NCBI GenBank assembly: GCA_034231615.1
Contig: CM067319.1
Coordinates: forward strand, 7,581,051-7,645,050
Length of the DNA stretch: 64,000 nucleotides
From: Meghimatium bilineatum
Lineage: Eukaryota; Mollusca; Gastropoda; Stylommatophora; Philomycidae
Direction of reading: 5' to 3'
Part shown: positions 1 through 11,060 of the stretch, piece after piece
Layout: each line of letters starts with the position of its first letter
How positions within the stretch are numbered: position 1 is the first letter of the stretch
The notes under the pieces: model-generated
What the model was told of the DNA's origin: nothing
Databases searched by the model: none
Seen by the model: only the letters and a program-made list of their open reading frames with translations
Position numbers and translations under genes: made by a program

Positions 1-1400
1 CTTGTAAGTGCTTCTGTTTTATCAAATATTATTGTTCATTTTTTCTTTATTGCAGCCACCCCCATTTATAGGATTTTTCGTATTTGTGATCAGTCTTATC
101 TCCTTATGCATTAATTTTGTCTTCTGTTGTATGGACATCTCCTCTGTTTCACTGCATTTTGTTTCTATCCATTGTTTATTTGCTGTTCTGCACATGTTAT
201 GTATGTCATTGTCTATAATTGAGTATTTTGGGATATTTTTAGCTTTCTTTCTTTCTGACATTTTCTCTAATATTTCATCTGTCAACCATGTTTGTTTGAT
301 CTTGGCTTTTCTTATTGGTAATTTTTCATTTGATGTTTGAATACTTTCCTTTAGGCTGTTACTTTTATTGTCTTTTTTCTCTTCTGGATTTTCCCTTCGG
401 TATTGTTCCATGCATTCTATCATTAGATGTTCATATCTATTCCTTACATCTACAAGGTATTTGTGTTGTATGTCTGGTTGTTTTAGTGCTGATGCGTCTA
501 TCTGTGGTTCTTGCACTCTTCTATGTACTATATTATTAAGTTTTGACATGTATTTTGCACAGCACTGGATTATGGTCAGAGTTGATATCTTCTCTTGGAT
601 ATGTTTTAGTGTTCTTGACACTATTTCTAAATCTGTTGTTGATCATAGTATAATCTATTTGATTCCTCTTTTTGTCTCCAGGACTTTTCCATGTATATAA
701 TCTTCTATTTTCATGCTCAAAGAATGTATTACATATGATCATATTGTTCTCCTCACAGAACTGTATAAGTCTTTCTCCTCTGTCATTTCTTGTCCCTAGT
801 CCAAATGATCATCCTACAATGTTCTTGTGTCTTCCTGTCCATATTTTTGCATTCATGTCTCCAATGACTATTAAAATGTCTGTTGATTTTACTGGTTTGA
901 GTAGTTGTTATAGGTCTTGTCGTAGTAATGTTCTATTTTATCTTCAGTGTAATCTGTAGTTGATGCATATGTTTGTATAATGGCTAGATGAAACAGTTTT
1001 GCTCTGATCATTGCATCATCATTCTGTCATTTTATGTCCAGTACCCACTGATATATTTTTCTATTTCTTTCTTGATCTGTATTTCTACCCCTCGTTCATG
1101 GTAATCTACTCCTGAATGTATAAAACTAAAATTTTCCTTTCTTGTGTACCCAGCATCTTTCCATCTTGTCTCTGCTATTCCTAGAATATCTACATCTATT
1201 GCTTCTGCCTCTAATATTAAATTTTCTTTCTTTCCTGAATGGTGTAGTGTTCTAACATTCCATGTTCCTATTCTAATATGTTGTTTCCTAATCTTCAGAT
1301 GTTGTTTGCCCTTTGCTTGGCTTTGGGGTGTACGTGGTAAGGTCCCTGTCTTTTCCACGATGGCCAGCCACCATTCATTTTCACAGCTGCGTAACTAATG
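1..1400 (-). mobile_element. Family N1 LINE fragment, AP-endonuclease region (broken)
   Basis: This is the 5' part of a non-LTR retrotransposon that would nick its target and reverse transcribe its RNA. The EEP endonuclease begins near 1,360 and reads IRIGTWNVRTLHHSGKKEN, followed by ILGIAETRWKDAGY. Its C-terminal block at 536-742 contains NQIDYTMINNRFRNS and a SDHNPVL motif. A linker continues to the window edge. The type resembles the molluscan 'craniofacial development protein 2-like' endonucleases. Stops and frameshifts between about 740 and 1,030 break the ORF. The same element, more complete, lies at 19,151-21,060 on the same strand, as part of the A/B block duplication. The family is clear, but the exact clade was not determined. 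Confidence 0.8.
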
Positions 1401-1523
1401 TGACACTCAGACTTGTATAAGGTTGTCCCAATGGCAATGATGCGTAACTGAGGAGTCACCCAGATTTGTATAACTCCAATCTCTCTTATTTACTATCCGT
1501 CTTCATACACACTTAATTTTACT

Positions 1524-1690
1524 TCATTGTCTAATAGTTTCTGTAGCAAATTGAGTTATGTTTTACTTTATTGTCTAATAGTTTCTGTAGCAAATTTAGT
1601 TATGTTTTACTTCATTGTCTAATAGTTTCTGTAGCAAATTTAGTTATGTTTTACTTTATTGTCTAATTGTTTCTCTAAAATTTGATACAA
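1524..1690. repeat. 44-bp tandem repeat, about 4 copies
   Basis: The unit contains CTAATAGTTTCTGTAGCAAA followed by TTAGTTATGTTTTACTT. Related units of about 45 bp lie just downstream of the third receptor (34,190-34,490), and one unit is near 22,590 in copy B. This marks the stretch as the 3' flank of a receptor-type gene. Confidence 0.85.
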
Positions 1691-2135
1691 ATGAATAAAT
1701 AATGTCACATTAGGGATTGTGACTATTAAATAATGTCACATAAGGGATTCTAACTATTAAATAATGTCACATTAGGGATTGTGACTATAAATAATGTTAC
1801 ATTAGGGATTGTGACTATTAAATAATGTCACATTAAGGATTGTGACTATTAAATAATGTCATATTTGGGATTGTGACTATTAAATAATGTCACATTAGGG
1901 ATTGTGACTTTTATATAATGTCACATTAGGGATTATGACTATTAAATAATGTCACATTAGGGATTGTGACTATTCAATAATGTCACATTAGGGATTGTGA
2001 CTATTAAAAACACAACACAAACTGCTACTAGCATTCTGGCGACTCTTAGGTCATCACCTGAGTGCCTCGATGTCATAATCTCTCGTTTTGCTGCAGCTTG
2101 GGAAATTTTAACTCCAATAGCAATACTTTCTACGT
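1660..2135 (-). pseudogene. GPCR pseudogene fragment (TM5-TM6) with an internal tandem array
   Basis: The segment from about 2,006 to 2,130 matches, at base level, the part of the receptor at 34,740-34,870 that encodes the end of TM5, intracellular loop 3 and the start of TM6. Sequence near 1,680 (AAAATTTGATACAAATGA) matches the receptor just after TM6. The C-terminal part (TM7 and tail, equivalent to 34,499-34,690) is missing, and the 3'-flank repeats at 1,524-1,690 follow directly. Between the two parts the TM6 stretch has become a 31-bp array. Copy B lacks this relic, so it was either lost there or gained in A. It cannot encode a receptor. Confidence 0.8.
1697..2005. repeat. 31-bp tandem array, 10 copies, derived from receptor TM6
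   Basis: Ten units (one of 30 bp) share the core AATGTCACATTAGGGATTG. On the minus strand this core is the TM6 codons of the third receptor (VFLIVTIPNVTLF). Because 31 is not a multiple of three, each extra unit shifts the frame. Units differ by 0-4 substitutions. Confidence 0.9.
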
Positions 2136-2690
2136 TCTAGTTCAACTCCCTTGACTCGATCCTTCCTCCACAAAAACTTGTAGCTCCAATTGTTCTTAAT
2201 AACCTCAACCTATGTTCTAACATACATAAAGGCACCCATTTCAATCATGGATTATAACAATTTATTCAACAGAATTCAAGTTTATTCATCAACGTCTGTC
2301 ACAACATCGAATACAATTCAAACTAACAATTCCCCATCAACTAGTCTTCCAGAGCAGCCGGTATACTGTGAAATAATACACATAAACTAGCACGCTAAGA
2401 GCTATTATAGTGAATCTTCTCCAGTCAGTTCAGCGTTCCTGACCACAATTCATTAATTTATTAATGAAACTAATTCAACAAGTCATCTACACAAAACAAA
2501 ATGGCCACCAGCCACCATACGGTTGTCCATGTTTAAATTCTACATCTAGAATCTATAATTCACAATTCCTAAGCCAAAATCTACATTCTGTTTAGACCAT
2601 ACTTAATTAACTACATTTAACCGGACGGGCGCCACTATATCGTGTGGCTACATGCTAAATTCAGCGTGGAGGAACTTACTCAGACCAACT
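2136..2690. other. Non-coding duplicated sequence (copy A)
   Basis: AT-rich, with no credible gene. It is collinear with about 22,665-23,210 in copy B, sharing for example TTATTCATCAACGTCTGTCA near 2,281 and the same order of short indels. It holds a single unit of the motif that forms an 11-copy array in copy B. Confidence 0.7.
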
Positions 2691-3330
2691 TAGATCAACA
2701 GAACACGTAAACATTCAAATAGAGAACACAAAAATAGAACAAGTCAAAGAGTTCAAGCACCTAGGAAGTATCGTCACAGAAGACGGACGACTCGACAGAG
2801 AAATAGAAAAAAGATGTCAAAAGGCAAATGCTGTGACATACCAGTTGTCACCTTTGCTATTGCAAACAAAAATCAACATGGAAGTAAAGAAACAAATTAT
2901 TACAAAATGTCTTTATACCAACACTATGCTACTAATGCCAGTCATGGCAAATGACTTCTGCAGATAAGAGAAAGATCAAAACTTGTGAAATGAAATGTCT
3001 AAGGAAGGCCATTGGAGTCACCAGACTCGACAAAATCCGCAATGAAAACATCAGAAAGATAATAGGTATCACATCATGCATCGAATATATATATATAAAT
3101 GAACAGCAGATACAATGATTTGGACATCTTATGAGGATGAACGATCAACTTCCAATAAGAGCTTATAACAAGATGCAATCAGGATACAGAGTCTAGGGCA
3201 GACCTAGGAAAAGGTGGATAGACAACATCAAGACTATCCTGAATAAACATGACTACACCACAATCAGAGCAACACACCTGGCTCTGGAACGCATACTAAA
3301 TCTCATTCACAAACCCCTACGCTCAGTGGC
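2690..3330 (+). pseudogene. N2-type LINE, C-terminal RT-associated region (copy A)
   Basis: The translation gives FKHLGSIVTEDGRLDREIEK, then KANAVTYQLSPLL, then in shifted frames the LINE C-terminal signature around GRPRKRWIDNIKT near 3,200. This is the region after the RT catalytic core in CR1/RTE-like elements. Several stops and frameshifts are present, for example at 2,966 and 3,110. Copy B has the same fragment at 23,363-23,960. There is no catalytic core here, so it is a truncated relic. Confidence 0.75.
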
Positions 3331-3679
3331 AAGTGTGTAGGCTACGATAACACCAGCTGGGGACAGAAAACAGACCAATGTACTCTAAATTTTCAAGCCC
3401 TCCAGATTGGGAGAGTCCGGTCTGACCGCACTGGAAGCCAAACCAAAGTGTTCCGGAAAGGAAAACCGATTTCCCACAATAACATTTTCCCGTAACTTTA
3501 ATGGTACTAGGTCCTAACTCTGGAGTGAGTCCCACGGTAATATAAAAATTAGTTCAATATTGCCAGTTTGGTCCTTCGGAAAGTCAGAAAAGCTCCCAGA
3601 GTTTTCAGAACTGTGAAATTTCCCAGAACTGTCTTCACTAACTCATCTTATTATCTGATACATACGTTATTATATGAAA
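3331..3679. other. No gene seen
   Basis: Short ORFs only, and collinear with copy B up to about 3,490. At the equivalent point copy B carries an inserted block (24,118-24,640). Confidence 0.6.
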
Positions 3680-3953
3680 ATTACGTTAGTTCCTCCATCA
3701 GAACTGTTAAATTGTGAAAAAACCAAAATCAAATTGTGTCATTTTAAGATTACGTTAGTTCCTCCATCAGAACTGTTACATTGTGAAAAAACAAAATCAA
3801 ATTTTGTCATTTTAAGATTACGTTAGTTCCTCCATCAGAACTGTTACATTGTGGAAAAAAACAAAATCAAATTGTGTCATTTTAAGATTACGTTAGTTCC
3901 TCCATCAGAACTGTTACATTGTGAAAAAACAAAATCAAATTGTGTCATTTTAA
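3680..3953. repeat. 68-bp tandem repeat, 4 copies (copy A only)
   Basis: Each unit begins ATTACGTTAGTTCCTCCATC and ends TGTCATTTTAAG. Copy B has one unit (24,958-25,021), so the expansion followed the block duplication or the array collapsed in B. Confidence 0.9.
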
Positions 3954-4682
3954 GATGATTCACGTTGATTTCCTTGCTATGGACTGTATAAATGTCCAGG
4001 GACACACAACTCCTTCTAAATAGTTATTACTTGATGTCACCACTCATGACGTCAGCTGTAAACGAAAATGCCGAGAAAAGGTAAAGGAAATTTGATCAAG
4101 GCAGTAATAAATTCATGTGAAGTTGATGTCCATGAGGAAGAGAACGTACACATACAGAGAATATCAGAAATGGAAATATCTAGAGAGCAGTGAAGGAAAT
4201 GTAATTTTTTGGGTGTCCCCGAAGATCACACAATCGACACCTGACGGGGACTCAGAGTCTACATATACTCGGATGGCTACTGGAACGGAGGATGGAGCAC
4301 TTATGGGAATGCCTCACGTGATGTGAAGCGGGTTTCTAATCAAGAATCTAGAAGTTTTTCGTTTCTTCGTGGACTTTCTGAAATAAATTATCGCTCACTT
4401 GTAGGCTATGTAGTTGAGAGCTATTTCTACAGGCGATAGCTCAGTACACAATATGCTCTGTGTGCTTTCTGTAGATTGTCCGCAGGGAAACATATCGGTA
4501 TCTTCAATTCAAAACCATCCATACATTTATTGTGTTAGTCTTTGTGACTAGTTCTAAATGTAATACTGATTGTTTCCTTCTTCCAAGCTTGTGAATGACA
4601 TCGTCTTGTAGTGATCGCATGCGATGGGCATGTATTATTGTTTTTATATATGTATACATATATTTCTCCTCTAATAATCTAC
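3954..4682. other. Receptor 3' flank, no gene seen
   Basis: Non-coding sequence collinear with about 25,020-25,414 in copy B but with more indels than the receptor CDS itself. Part of the A sequence (4,050-4,340) is absent from B and encodes nothing recognisable. Confidence 0.6.
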
Positions 4683-5747
4683 CTAGACCTTATTTTTTTC
4701 AGTTCCAACTATCTGCATACTTCTTTTTCTGCATATCATAAGTGTTTTATATGTTTTCGCAAATTTTGTTGACATCGTGACGTATACAACAAAATTAGCA
4801 GACGAGTTCACTGCGTACAGAAGCACACAAATATTATCAACTAGCTCCTGTAAAGAGGAGACAAATATAAAATTTGGCACAAAGTATGAATACATCACAA
4901 GATTCGGAATGTCCACAGCAAGAAACACAACACACACAGCAACCAGCATTTTCACTACTCTCACATCGTATCCTGTTGTTTTTGACGTCATAAGTTCTCG
5001 TTTCAGGGCAGCGCGGAATAATTTGATGCTTATAGCGACGCAGCAGATAAATACAATGATTATACTAAAAAGACCAAAAAAATTGTTTAATCCAACCCAA
5101 GCATAGAAATCGAGAAATTCTTGATGTTTACTATAGAAATTTGTATATTCTATTACGGCTACGGTCTCGTTTAGACAGGAATCGTATCTCCAGCTATAGG
5201 TTAAAGCGAAAAATGTTGGAGCTATAAAAATTAGAACAGTAATGGGTATAATAATCACAATAAATATTGTGATTTCTCTTTTGAAAATTTGGGAAACCTT
5301 AAATGGAAAGAAAACGGCGACAAATCTCTCGATGGCGATAGCTGTAACGTAGTTAAAACTAGTCGCTAAGAAAACATACTTTGGCATTAATAAATATACA
5401 GTTACAAACGTGTGTAAATTAGTTGCCCATACGATGTCTATGTGTCTCACTAAACATTTTATTCTTGTAATGGGTAAAATTACACTAAACAAGAAGTCAG
5501 AGACGGAAAGAGAAATCAGAATGATGTTGGTAGTTTCTCTGAGACCGTGTTTCCATAGAACAGAGATATTGATGAAGTTTCCAACAATCCCAAACATTCC
5601 AACAATATTGATCAGGATACAGTTAGTGACGATCTCAAGTGTGTAAAATATACTCTCTTTTACAATGTTAGCTTCGAGTGTGTAGCTGGTGTTATCAAAC
5701 ATGTCTGTGTTTGGAAGTACAATTTTGCATTCGTTATCTTTCCACAT
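4683..5747 (-). CDS. Rhodopsin-class GPCR, chemosensory-receptor-like (receptor 1)
   Basis: An intact 354-residue seven-transmembrane receptor, probably for a chemical cue and signalling through a G protein at the plasma membrane. TM1 spans about 35-62 (GN at 56-57), TM2 about 72-95 (SVSD, D84), TM3 about 112-138, and the DRY position is ERF at 140-142. TM4 spans about 160-180, TM5 about 214-240, TM6 about 264-288 (P281), and TM7 about 302-326 with NSSAN at 314-318 in place of NPxxY. C98 and C191 could form the usual TM3-loop disulfide. Possible N-glycosylation sites are N19 and N193. The start follows ACCAAAA, and a splice acceptor lies 51 bases upstream. It resembles gastropod chemosensory receptors and peptide-receptor-like class A GPCRs. 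The ligand is unknown. Receptor 2 is its near-identical partner. Confidence 0.88.
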   Translation of the reverse strand: MWKDNECKIVLPNTDMFDNTSYTLEANIVKESIFYTLEIVTNCILINIVGMFGIVGNFINISVLWKHGLRETTNIILISLSVSDFLFSVILPITRIKCLVRHIDIVWATNLHTFVTVYLLMPKYVFLATSFNYVTAIAIERFVAVFFPFKVSQIFKREITIFIVIIIPITVLIFIAPTFFALTYSWRYDSCLNETVAVIEYTNFYSKHQEFLDFYAWVGLNNFFGLFSIIIVFICCVAISIKLFRAALKRELMTSKTTGYDVRVVKMLVAVCVVFLAVDIPNLVMYSYFVPNFIFVSSLQELVDNICVLLYAVNSSANFVVYVTMSTKFAKTYKTLMICRKRSMQIVGTEKNKV

Positions 5748-5798
5748 TTTTGGTGTAAATCAAAACAACGTTTCTACTTTGGTAATATGTCTTTGAAA

Positions 5799-5801
5799 CT
5801 G
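5799..5801 (-). other. Probable 3' splice site of a 5'-UTR intron, receptor 1
   Basis: On the minus strand the sequence TTTTTATTTTCAG ends here, 51 bases before the ATG. The same site is kept in copy B (26,537-26,539). This suggests an upstream non-coding exon and a coding region within one exon. Confidence 0.55.
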
Positions 5802-5889
5802 AAAATAAAAACAAGAATAATTGTAAATAAATAAAAATCCATTTTACATTAAAATATATAAAAATGTTTATAACTTTACTGTACACTGA

Positions 5890-6148
5890 AGTCACCATTC
5901 ATACCAAAGTACACAGAACTCAGACAACCAGAAATACTAGAACAAGAAATAGACAAATACATAAAATCAGCCCGCAGGAAACTAATCACCAGTACTTGAT
6001 GACATAATAACAGAAGCAATCCAGGCATGTAATAAAACTGGTGTAAGATGGCTAAAAGGAATATTCAATTTAGCATGGGCAAAAAAACAAGTACCCGATG
6101 ACTGGCAGAAAGCAATTATTATCCCAATATGGAAAAATAAAGGCAACA

Positions 6149-6179
<31 letters not shown>

Positions 6180-6618
6180 AACATACAGATGAATATCTCT
6201 ACTATATCACCCAAGGAAAGATATATGCAAAAACATAAAACAAAGAATTACATCAATAACATAACCACAGCTAAGCATGACCCAGTTTGGATTTAGAAAA
6301 GGGATAGGGTGCACAGACGTCATCTTTGTACTGAGACAATTAAATGTAGAGGCATTTGAATATAACCAACAGCTAAACATCACTTTTGTAGAACAGGAGA
6401 AGGCCTTTGACATAGTTGACATGGACAAATTGTGGCAGATACTAGAAGATTACAGAATACATGATCAACTACCAGACAACATCAGAGATCACTATATAAA
6501 AACTCACAAAGTATAAGAACAAACGAAGGACTCACATAAACATTTGAAACAACAACGAGAAGACAGACAGGGATGTGTACTATCACCGCTGCTTTTTGTT
6601 ACATACATGGCCAGAATT
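5890..6618 (+). mobile_element. N2 LINE, N-terminal RT part (copy A, broken)
   Basis: RT domain of a non-LTR element. Readable blocks are WLKGIFNLAWAKKQVPDDWQ and IIIPIWKNKGNKR (about 6,050-6,148), then MTQFGFRKGIGCTDVIFVLR (from 6,277), then FVEQEKAFDIVDMDKLW, the first catalytic block, in which D remains as AFDIVD. The RQGCVLSPLLFVTYM block follows near 6,565 in another frame. An AG repeat interrupts the ORF at 6,149. The element is split by an N4a insertion and resumes at 9,597. The TSD half CATGGCCAGAATT at 6,606-6,618 marks the break. Copy B carries it uninterrupted at 26,600-28,340. Confidence 0.85.
6149..6178. repeat. (AG)n microsatellite inside RT coding sequence
   Basis: An AG run of about 13-15 units with one interruption, located after the codons for NKGNKR of the N2 RT. 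Copy B has a longer run at 26,888-26,928. Confidence 0.9.
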
Positions 6619-9596
6619 ATGCTCATGACCTAAGAATATGACATAGCCATGAGAATGTTGAAAGTGCAGCCATAAGACTAAATGGAGATTTAAGAAGACT
6701 ATACGAGTGTTGTGAAACATGGAAGCTGAAAGTTAAAATATCTATACCATCTTTACCAATAGTCATAAACTAGCCAAAGAAGATATCAGTCTATGTTTGG
6801 ACACACAGAAATTGCCAAGAGAAGAACATCCCACATATCTTGGAATTGTACTTACGTAAAACACAGTTTATATAATCGCTTCACTCAGACACGACGGACT
6901 ATAACTAAAACTAGTGGGTAATGATGTGCACACAAGAAAACATACAAATTATAATTCACAAAACATATTCAACGTTTCAACCAAAAGGTTTCTATCAAGA
7001 TATACAAAACATCAAAAGAAGACAATTTAAAATTATCACAACAAACAAACGTATCCAACGGAAATATGGAAATGAGATGCTGGAAGGTCAGGAAGTACAT
7101 AAATAACGTAAATATATATGGAAATAAAACGAACAAAAAAAAAGATGAATAAATGACGGAACAAAAAAAAATAAATACAAAGACCACACCAGCCCAGGAC
7201 TAGACATAAGTACTAGACATATCTCTGCGTGCTCTTGTCCCACTGAGCGCATCTTTCATTTGCTTTCATTCTTGAAAGACACCAAGCATATCCTGACTAC
7301 CAGTTGTTTTCTGATCATACCTGTCTGTTCTTGCGTGATGTCTGTTTTTTGTGCACTTCTATACCCCATGCAGATGGTCTCAGATACGGGATCATATGTA
7401 AAAGCTGCGGAAAACAGTACATAGGAGAACCGGCTTAAGATTGAGCGATCGCTTTTGTAACCATCTTCATGCCATCAAGCACATAACACCCACTCCTGTG
7501 GCCATACACTTCAGCTACAATGATCGTCATGGTGCTCTTAATATTCAGGTCACCACCATCAGATCCTGCACCACCAATGATAGATTTAGGTACACTCTTG
7601 AAAATCGTCTTATTTTTTAATTGGGTACACTCAAGCCTTTTTGACTCCGACCACTCTTATGTCTAGTATTGGGTTGATGTGATCTTTGACTTCATTATTT
7701 TTGTTCCGTCATTTACTCATCTTTTTGTTCGTTTCGTTTCCACATATATTTACGTTATTTATGTAATTTCTGACATTCCGGCATATCATTTCCATATTTC
7801 CGTTGGATACGTTTGTTTGTTGTGATAATTTCCATTCGTCGTCTTTTGATGATTTGTGTATCTTGATAAAGACCCTGTGGTTGAAACGTTGAATATGTTT
7901 TGTGTATTGTAATTTGTATGTTTTCTTGTGTGCACATCATTACCCACTAGTTTTAGTTATAGTCCGTCGTGTCTGAGTGAAGCGATTATATAAACTGTGT
8001 TTTACTAAGTACAATTATTGTTACGTTTCACGCAGTTACCTTGTATTGATTATCATATCTGGGAATCACGCTTGATCGGTAGCTCACACTCAAGGAGAAT
8101 GTAGAAAGTATCAAAAATAAAGCACTTAAACGATTACTACAGCTACTGAAAAGACTCAAAGGCACATCTTGGGGATCAGACAAGGATACTCTTATAGGAT
8201 TATATCTCGGGTACATACGTTCTGCTTTAGGATACAACAGTGCACTCCTCACAACATGTTCCAAGACAAATGTAGGATCTCTAGACAGAGTGCAGAACAA
8301 TGCCCTACGTCTTATTAGTGGAGCAATGAGATCTGCACCAACGGCTGCATGTGAAATACATACAAATGTAGAACCCCTTGAGATGCGGAGAGATTTGACT
8401 ACAATGGAAGCTTATGAAAGAAGCAAAAGAATGAACAAAGACCATCCAAATAAACAACTGTAGAAAATTGGCAACCAAACCACAGATTAAAACAAAAATG
8501 AGTTCTTAGCCATGTCAATGAAATACAAGACAGCTATCACTTCCCAGACAAGAACTGCAAAGAGTAGAAAATATTTACCCCCACACCCAAGTTTTAAATT
8601 ACCTGAAATCAAGACACAATTAAGAGATAGTGCATTGAAAAGTTCTGACCCAGTAAGTCTTATGAAAGCAACACAGAAAACAATAGACACCTACCCAAAA
8701 CAATGGATTCATGTCTATACAGATGGGTCTGCCTTCAAAGCCATCATCAAAGCAGGTTATGGTTTCTATATAGAATATCTACACAAAACATATGATGAGT
8801 TTTTTTATGCCTGTGGGGAGATATGTTCTAACTATGAAGCTGAAATAACAGCACTAGACGTTGCCTTGTACCACCTGAAGACCATATTTGATGCCTTCCC
8901 ATCAAAAATCCAAAACATTGTTATTTTTACAGACTCTATGTCTGCTCTTCAAGCACTGTAATGTGATTGTGGACATTGTAAACCTGAGCTAGCTGAGATA
9001 TATATTACCATGCAAACGAAACGTTTACATCTTATGAAGTCTGCATTGTTATGCAGTGGATTCCTGGCCACTCATACACACCTGACAATGACAAGGCAGA
9101 CAGACTAGCAAAGAAAGGAGTACAACAAGAACCGTCATATACACAAACAACCATGCACACGGTTAAAATGATGTTGTATATGTGAACAAATAAAATTGGA
9201 TGAACAGATGGGTCATGGGAAACACTGGGAGGGAAATCTATAAATATAAAATCCTAAAGACAACATCAACTCCCTGGGAAGGAAAGACCAGAGTATCATC
9301 TTCAGACTGCGCACACAACATGTACAGCTTAACAATCACCTGCACAGAATACAATCACAACACACTCCAGGGTGTCGGATGTGCACTCATCCCTATGAAA
9401 CTGTTGACCACCACCTTTTTTGAATGTCCAGCGCTGGATGACATCAGGAAAATGCTTCTCCCTCTAGGGCCAGATAAATGGAACACATTATATGGAACAA
9501 GACAACAGCTCACAAACACATGCATATATCACACAATGGCATTGGGTCAAAGGGTATGAGACCATGGATCAGCAACCGACCAACCAACCAACCAAC
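6619..9596 (+). mobile_element. N4a LINE with RNase H domain, inserted in N2
   Basis: A 5'-truncated non-LTR element. It begins late in RT (ISLCLDTQKLPREEHPTYLG, in mixed frames, 6,770-6,850), is interrupted by a PLE, and resumes at 8,019 with the post-RT region (SLDRVQNNALRLISGAMRSA, about 8,280). RNase H follows: VYTDGSAFKAIIKAGYGFYI at 8,713, a CSNYEAEI block, and IVIFTDSMSALQAL at 8,920. A C-terminal HLFECPALDD zinc-type region lies near 9,400. The 3' tail is (ACCA)n at 9,570-9,596. A 13-bp target duplication, CATGG-NN-AGAATT, flanks it (6,606-6,618 and 9,595-9,607). Many stops make it inactive. Confidence 0.85.
6845..8018 (+). mobile_element. Penelope-like element remnant with inverted termini, inside N4a
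   Basis: About 310 bp at 6,845-7,160 is repeated inverted at 7,690-8,018. Each arm holds the PLE terminal motif (CTTGATAAAGACC...GTTGAAACGTTG, plus strand at 7,871). Between them, plus-strand codons give a GIY-YIG endonuclease signature, CKSCGKQYIGEP (about 7,405-7,440), and the PLE C-terminal tail. RT is missing. PLEs integrate with a GIY-YIG nuclease and often carry terminal repeats in direct or inverted orientation. Stops show it is dead. Confidence 0.8.
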
Positions 9597-10640
9597 CATG
9601 GATAGAATTGCTATAGAGGCAGAAGCAAGAAGCGAACACATCTCAGGAACATCAAGAGACATAGGTCACTCTCTGCACGCTCTACTCTTCACAGATGATC
9701 AAAGCCTAATACATGAAACTGAAGACAAACTACAAACACACAAACTCACTACAGGCAGCTTGCGAGGAATACATTATGAGATTAAACACATCAATAACGG
9801 AAACTATAAAAATATGCTGAGCAACAGAACAGCTAAATATGTATGTTAACGGCACAAAACTAAAACAGACAATATAATTTAAATATCTAGGAAACATTTT
9901 TACAGAAGACAGCAAAATTAATAGAGATATTGAGATGAGGAGCCAAAACGCAAATGTTGTAACATAACAACTGTGACCGCTGCTTAAATATCCAGCAATT
10001 AACATGACGACCACACGACAGATAATAAACACTATCTTTATTCGAACGTTATGTTACCTGTGTCAGACAGATCCCTGATAAAAACATTATTGAGAAAGAT
10101 TGCAACATGCGAGATGAAATGTCTGAGACAGGCTATGAACGCCAGCAGAAGAAACCGAATGAGAAATCAGGACATGAGAAAGATAGTAAAGACCAGATCA
10201 TGCACACAAAAAAAATATAGAGACACAACAGATCAGTTGGTTCGGACACATTATGCGAATGGAACCATCACAACCTGCCATTCAGACGTACAACAGCAGA
10301 AAGAACGGCTAGAAGGCAAGAGAAAAACCAAGAACAAAATTGAAGATTCAATCAGAGAGATTGTTAAGAACTACGGCCTGACCATGGCATGCGCAACAAA
10401 AATGGTCAAATACAGAAAACGTTAATTTTCCACGAGGCCTGACGGATTTTGTGGACAAGACAATAGATATATTTGTTTGTTCCTTCGTGCCGCAGGAGGC
10501 ACATATGGCAGAGGTTTTTTTTAAATCGCCATGTGCTACGGTTTGCTGCCTGAAGTTTTAATTATTGTCTTGTAGCCTAGTATTTCCCCTTCTTTAAAAA
10601 TGGTGTTTTAGATAGTTATATAGTACATTCACATTTGATG
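9597..10640 (+). mobile_element. N2 LINE, C-terminal part (copy A, continued)
   Basis: This continues the element broken at 6,618. Blocks include IAIEAEARSEHISGTSRDI and LLFTDDQSLIHETEDKLQTH (9,685 onward). The catalytic box is FTDD rather than the usual YADD or FADD. The post-RT region (FKYLGNIFTEDSKI) and a WFGHIMRMEPSQPAI block follow around 10,235. The 3' end is non-coding and includes GTGCCGCAGGAGGCACATA. Several frameshifts. Collinear with 27,356-28,340 in copy B. Confidence 0.85.
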
Positions 10641-10641
10641 T

Positions 10642-10700
10642 GAGGTACATTTGGGATCTTGGTTATCTGCTAACCCTGGGTCCGCCTAGAGCAATGCGTT
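10642..10700. repeat. 59-bp sequence shared with 14,438-14,496
   Basis: An exact match, by eye, to a segment near the end of the GC-rich retroposon. It begins GAGGTACATTTGGGATCTTG and sits precisely at the 5' junction of the truncated N3 LINE. The equivalent N3 copies at 28.8-29.6 kb and 51.5 kb lack it. Confidence 0.9.
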
Positions 10701-11060
10701 TCAAAGACACGCTCAAGTCATCCTTGAAACATCTTAACATTGACGTAGGCGCTTGGGAGAGCCTCGCTCAGGATAGAACGGCTTGGCGTTACAGCATTAG
10801 AACGGGAGCACTAGCGGCAGAAGAATTCAGACAAGAAACTGCAAGACAGAAGCGGACACGTAGAAAAGAAAAAACATCTCAACCTCACACAGATACCTTC
10901 TATTGTTGTCAATTCTGTAAAAGAACATTTTGTGCGCGCATTGGACTTGCTAGTCATTTAAAAACGCACTATTAACTTTATTATTTTATTATTTATTGTT
11001 ATTATTATTATGGTTGAGTTTTTGGTCATCGTCGATCACGACGGACGAACATCATCATCA
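10701..11060 (+). mobile_element. N3 LINE, C-terminal zinc-finger end (truncated)
   Basis: It encodes KDTLKSSLKHLNIDVGAWES, LAQDRTAWRYSIRTGA, and then a C2H2-like finger, CQFCKRTFCARIGLASHLKTH, ending at 10,975. This C-terminal finger is typical of one molluscan LINE group. The 3' UTR contains TTTTTGGTCATCGTCGATCA and ends in a (CAT/TCA)n run. It is heavily 5'-truncated. Related copies are at 28,773-29,625 and 51,490-52,570. Confidence 0.85.

Noticed and set aside
1697..2005. Regular 31-bp repeats as a CRISPR-like array
   Set aside because: The units are directly adjacent with no spacers, the host is an animal, and the unit is receptor coding sequence.
4777..5106. Plus-strand ORFs over the receptors (also 25,275-25,844 and 34,802-34,999)
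   Set aside because: They are antisense shadows of the intact minus-strand receptors.
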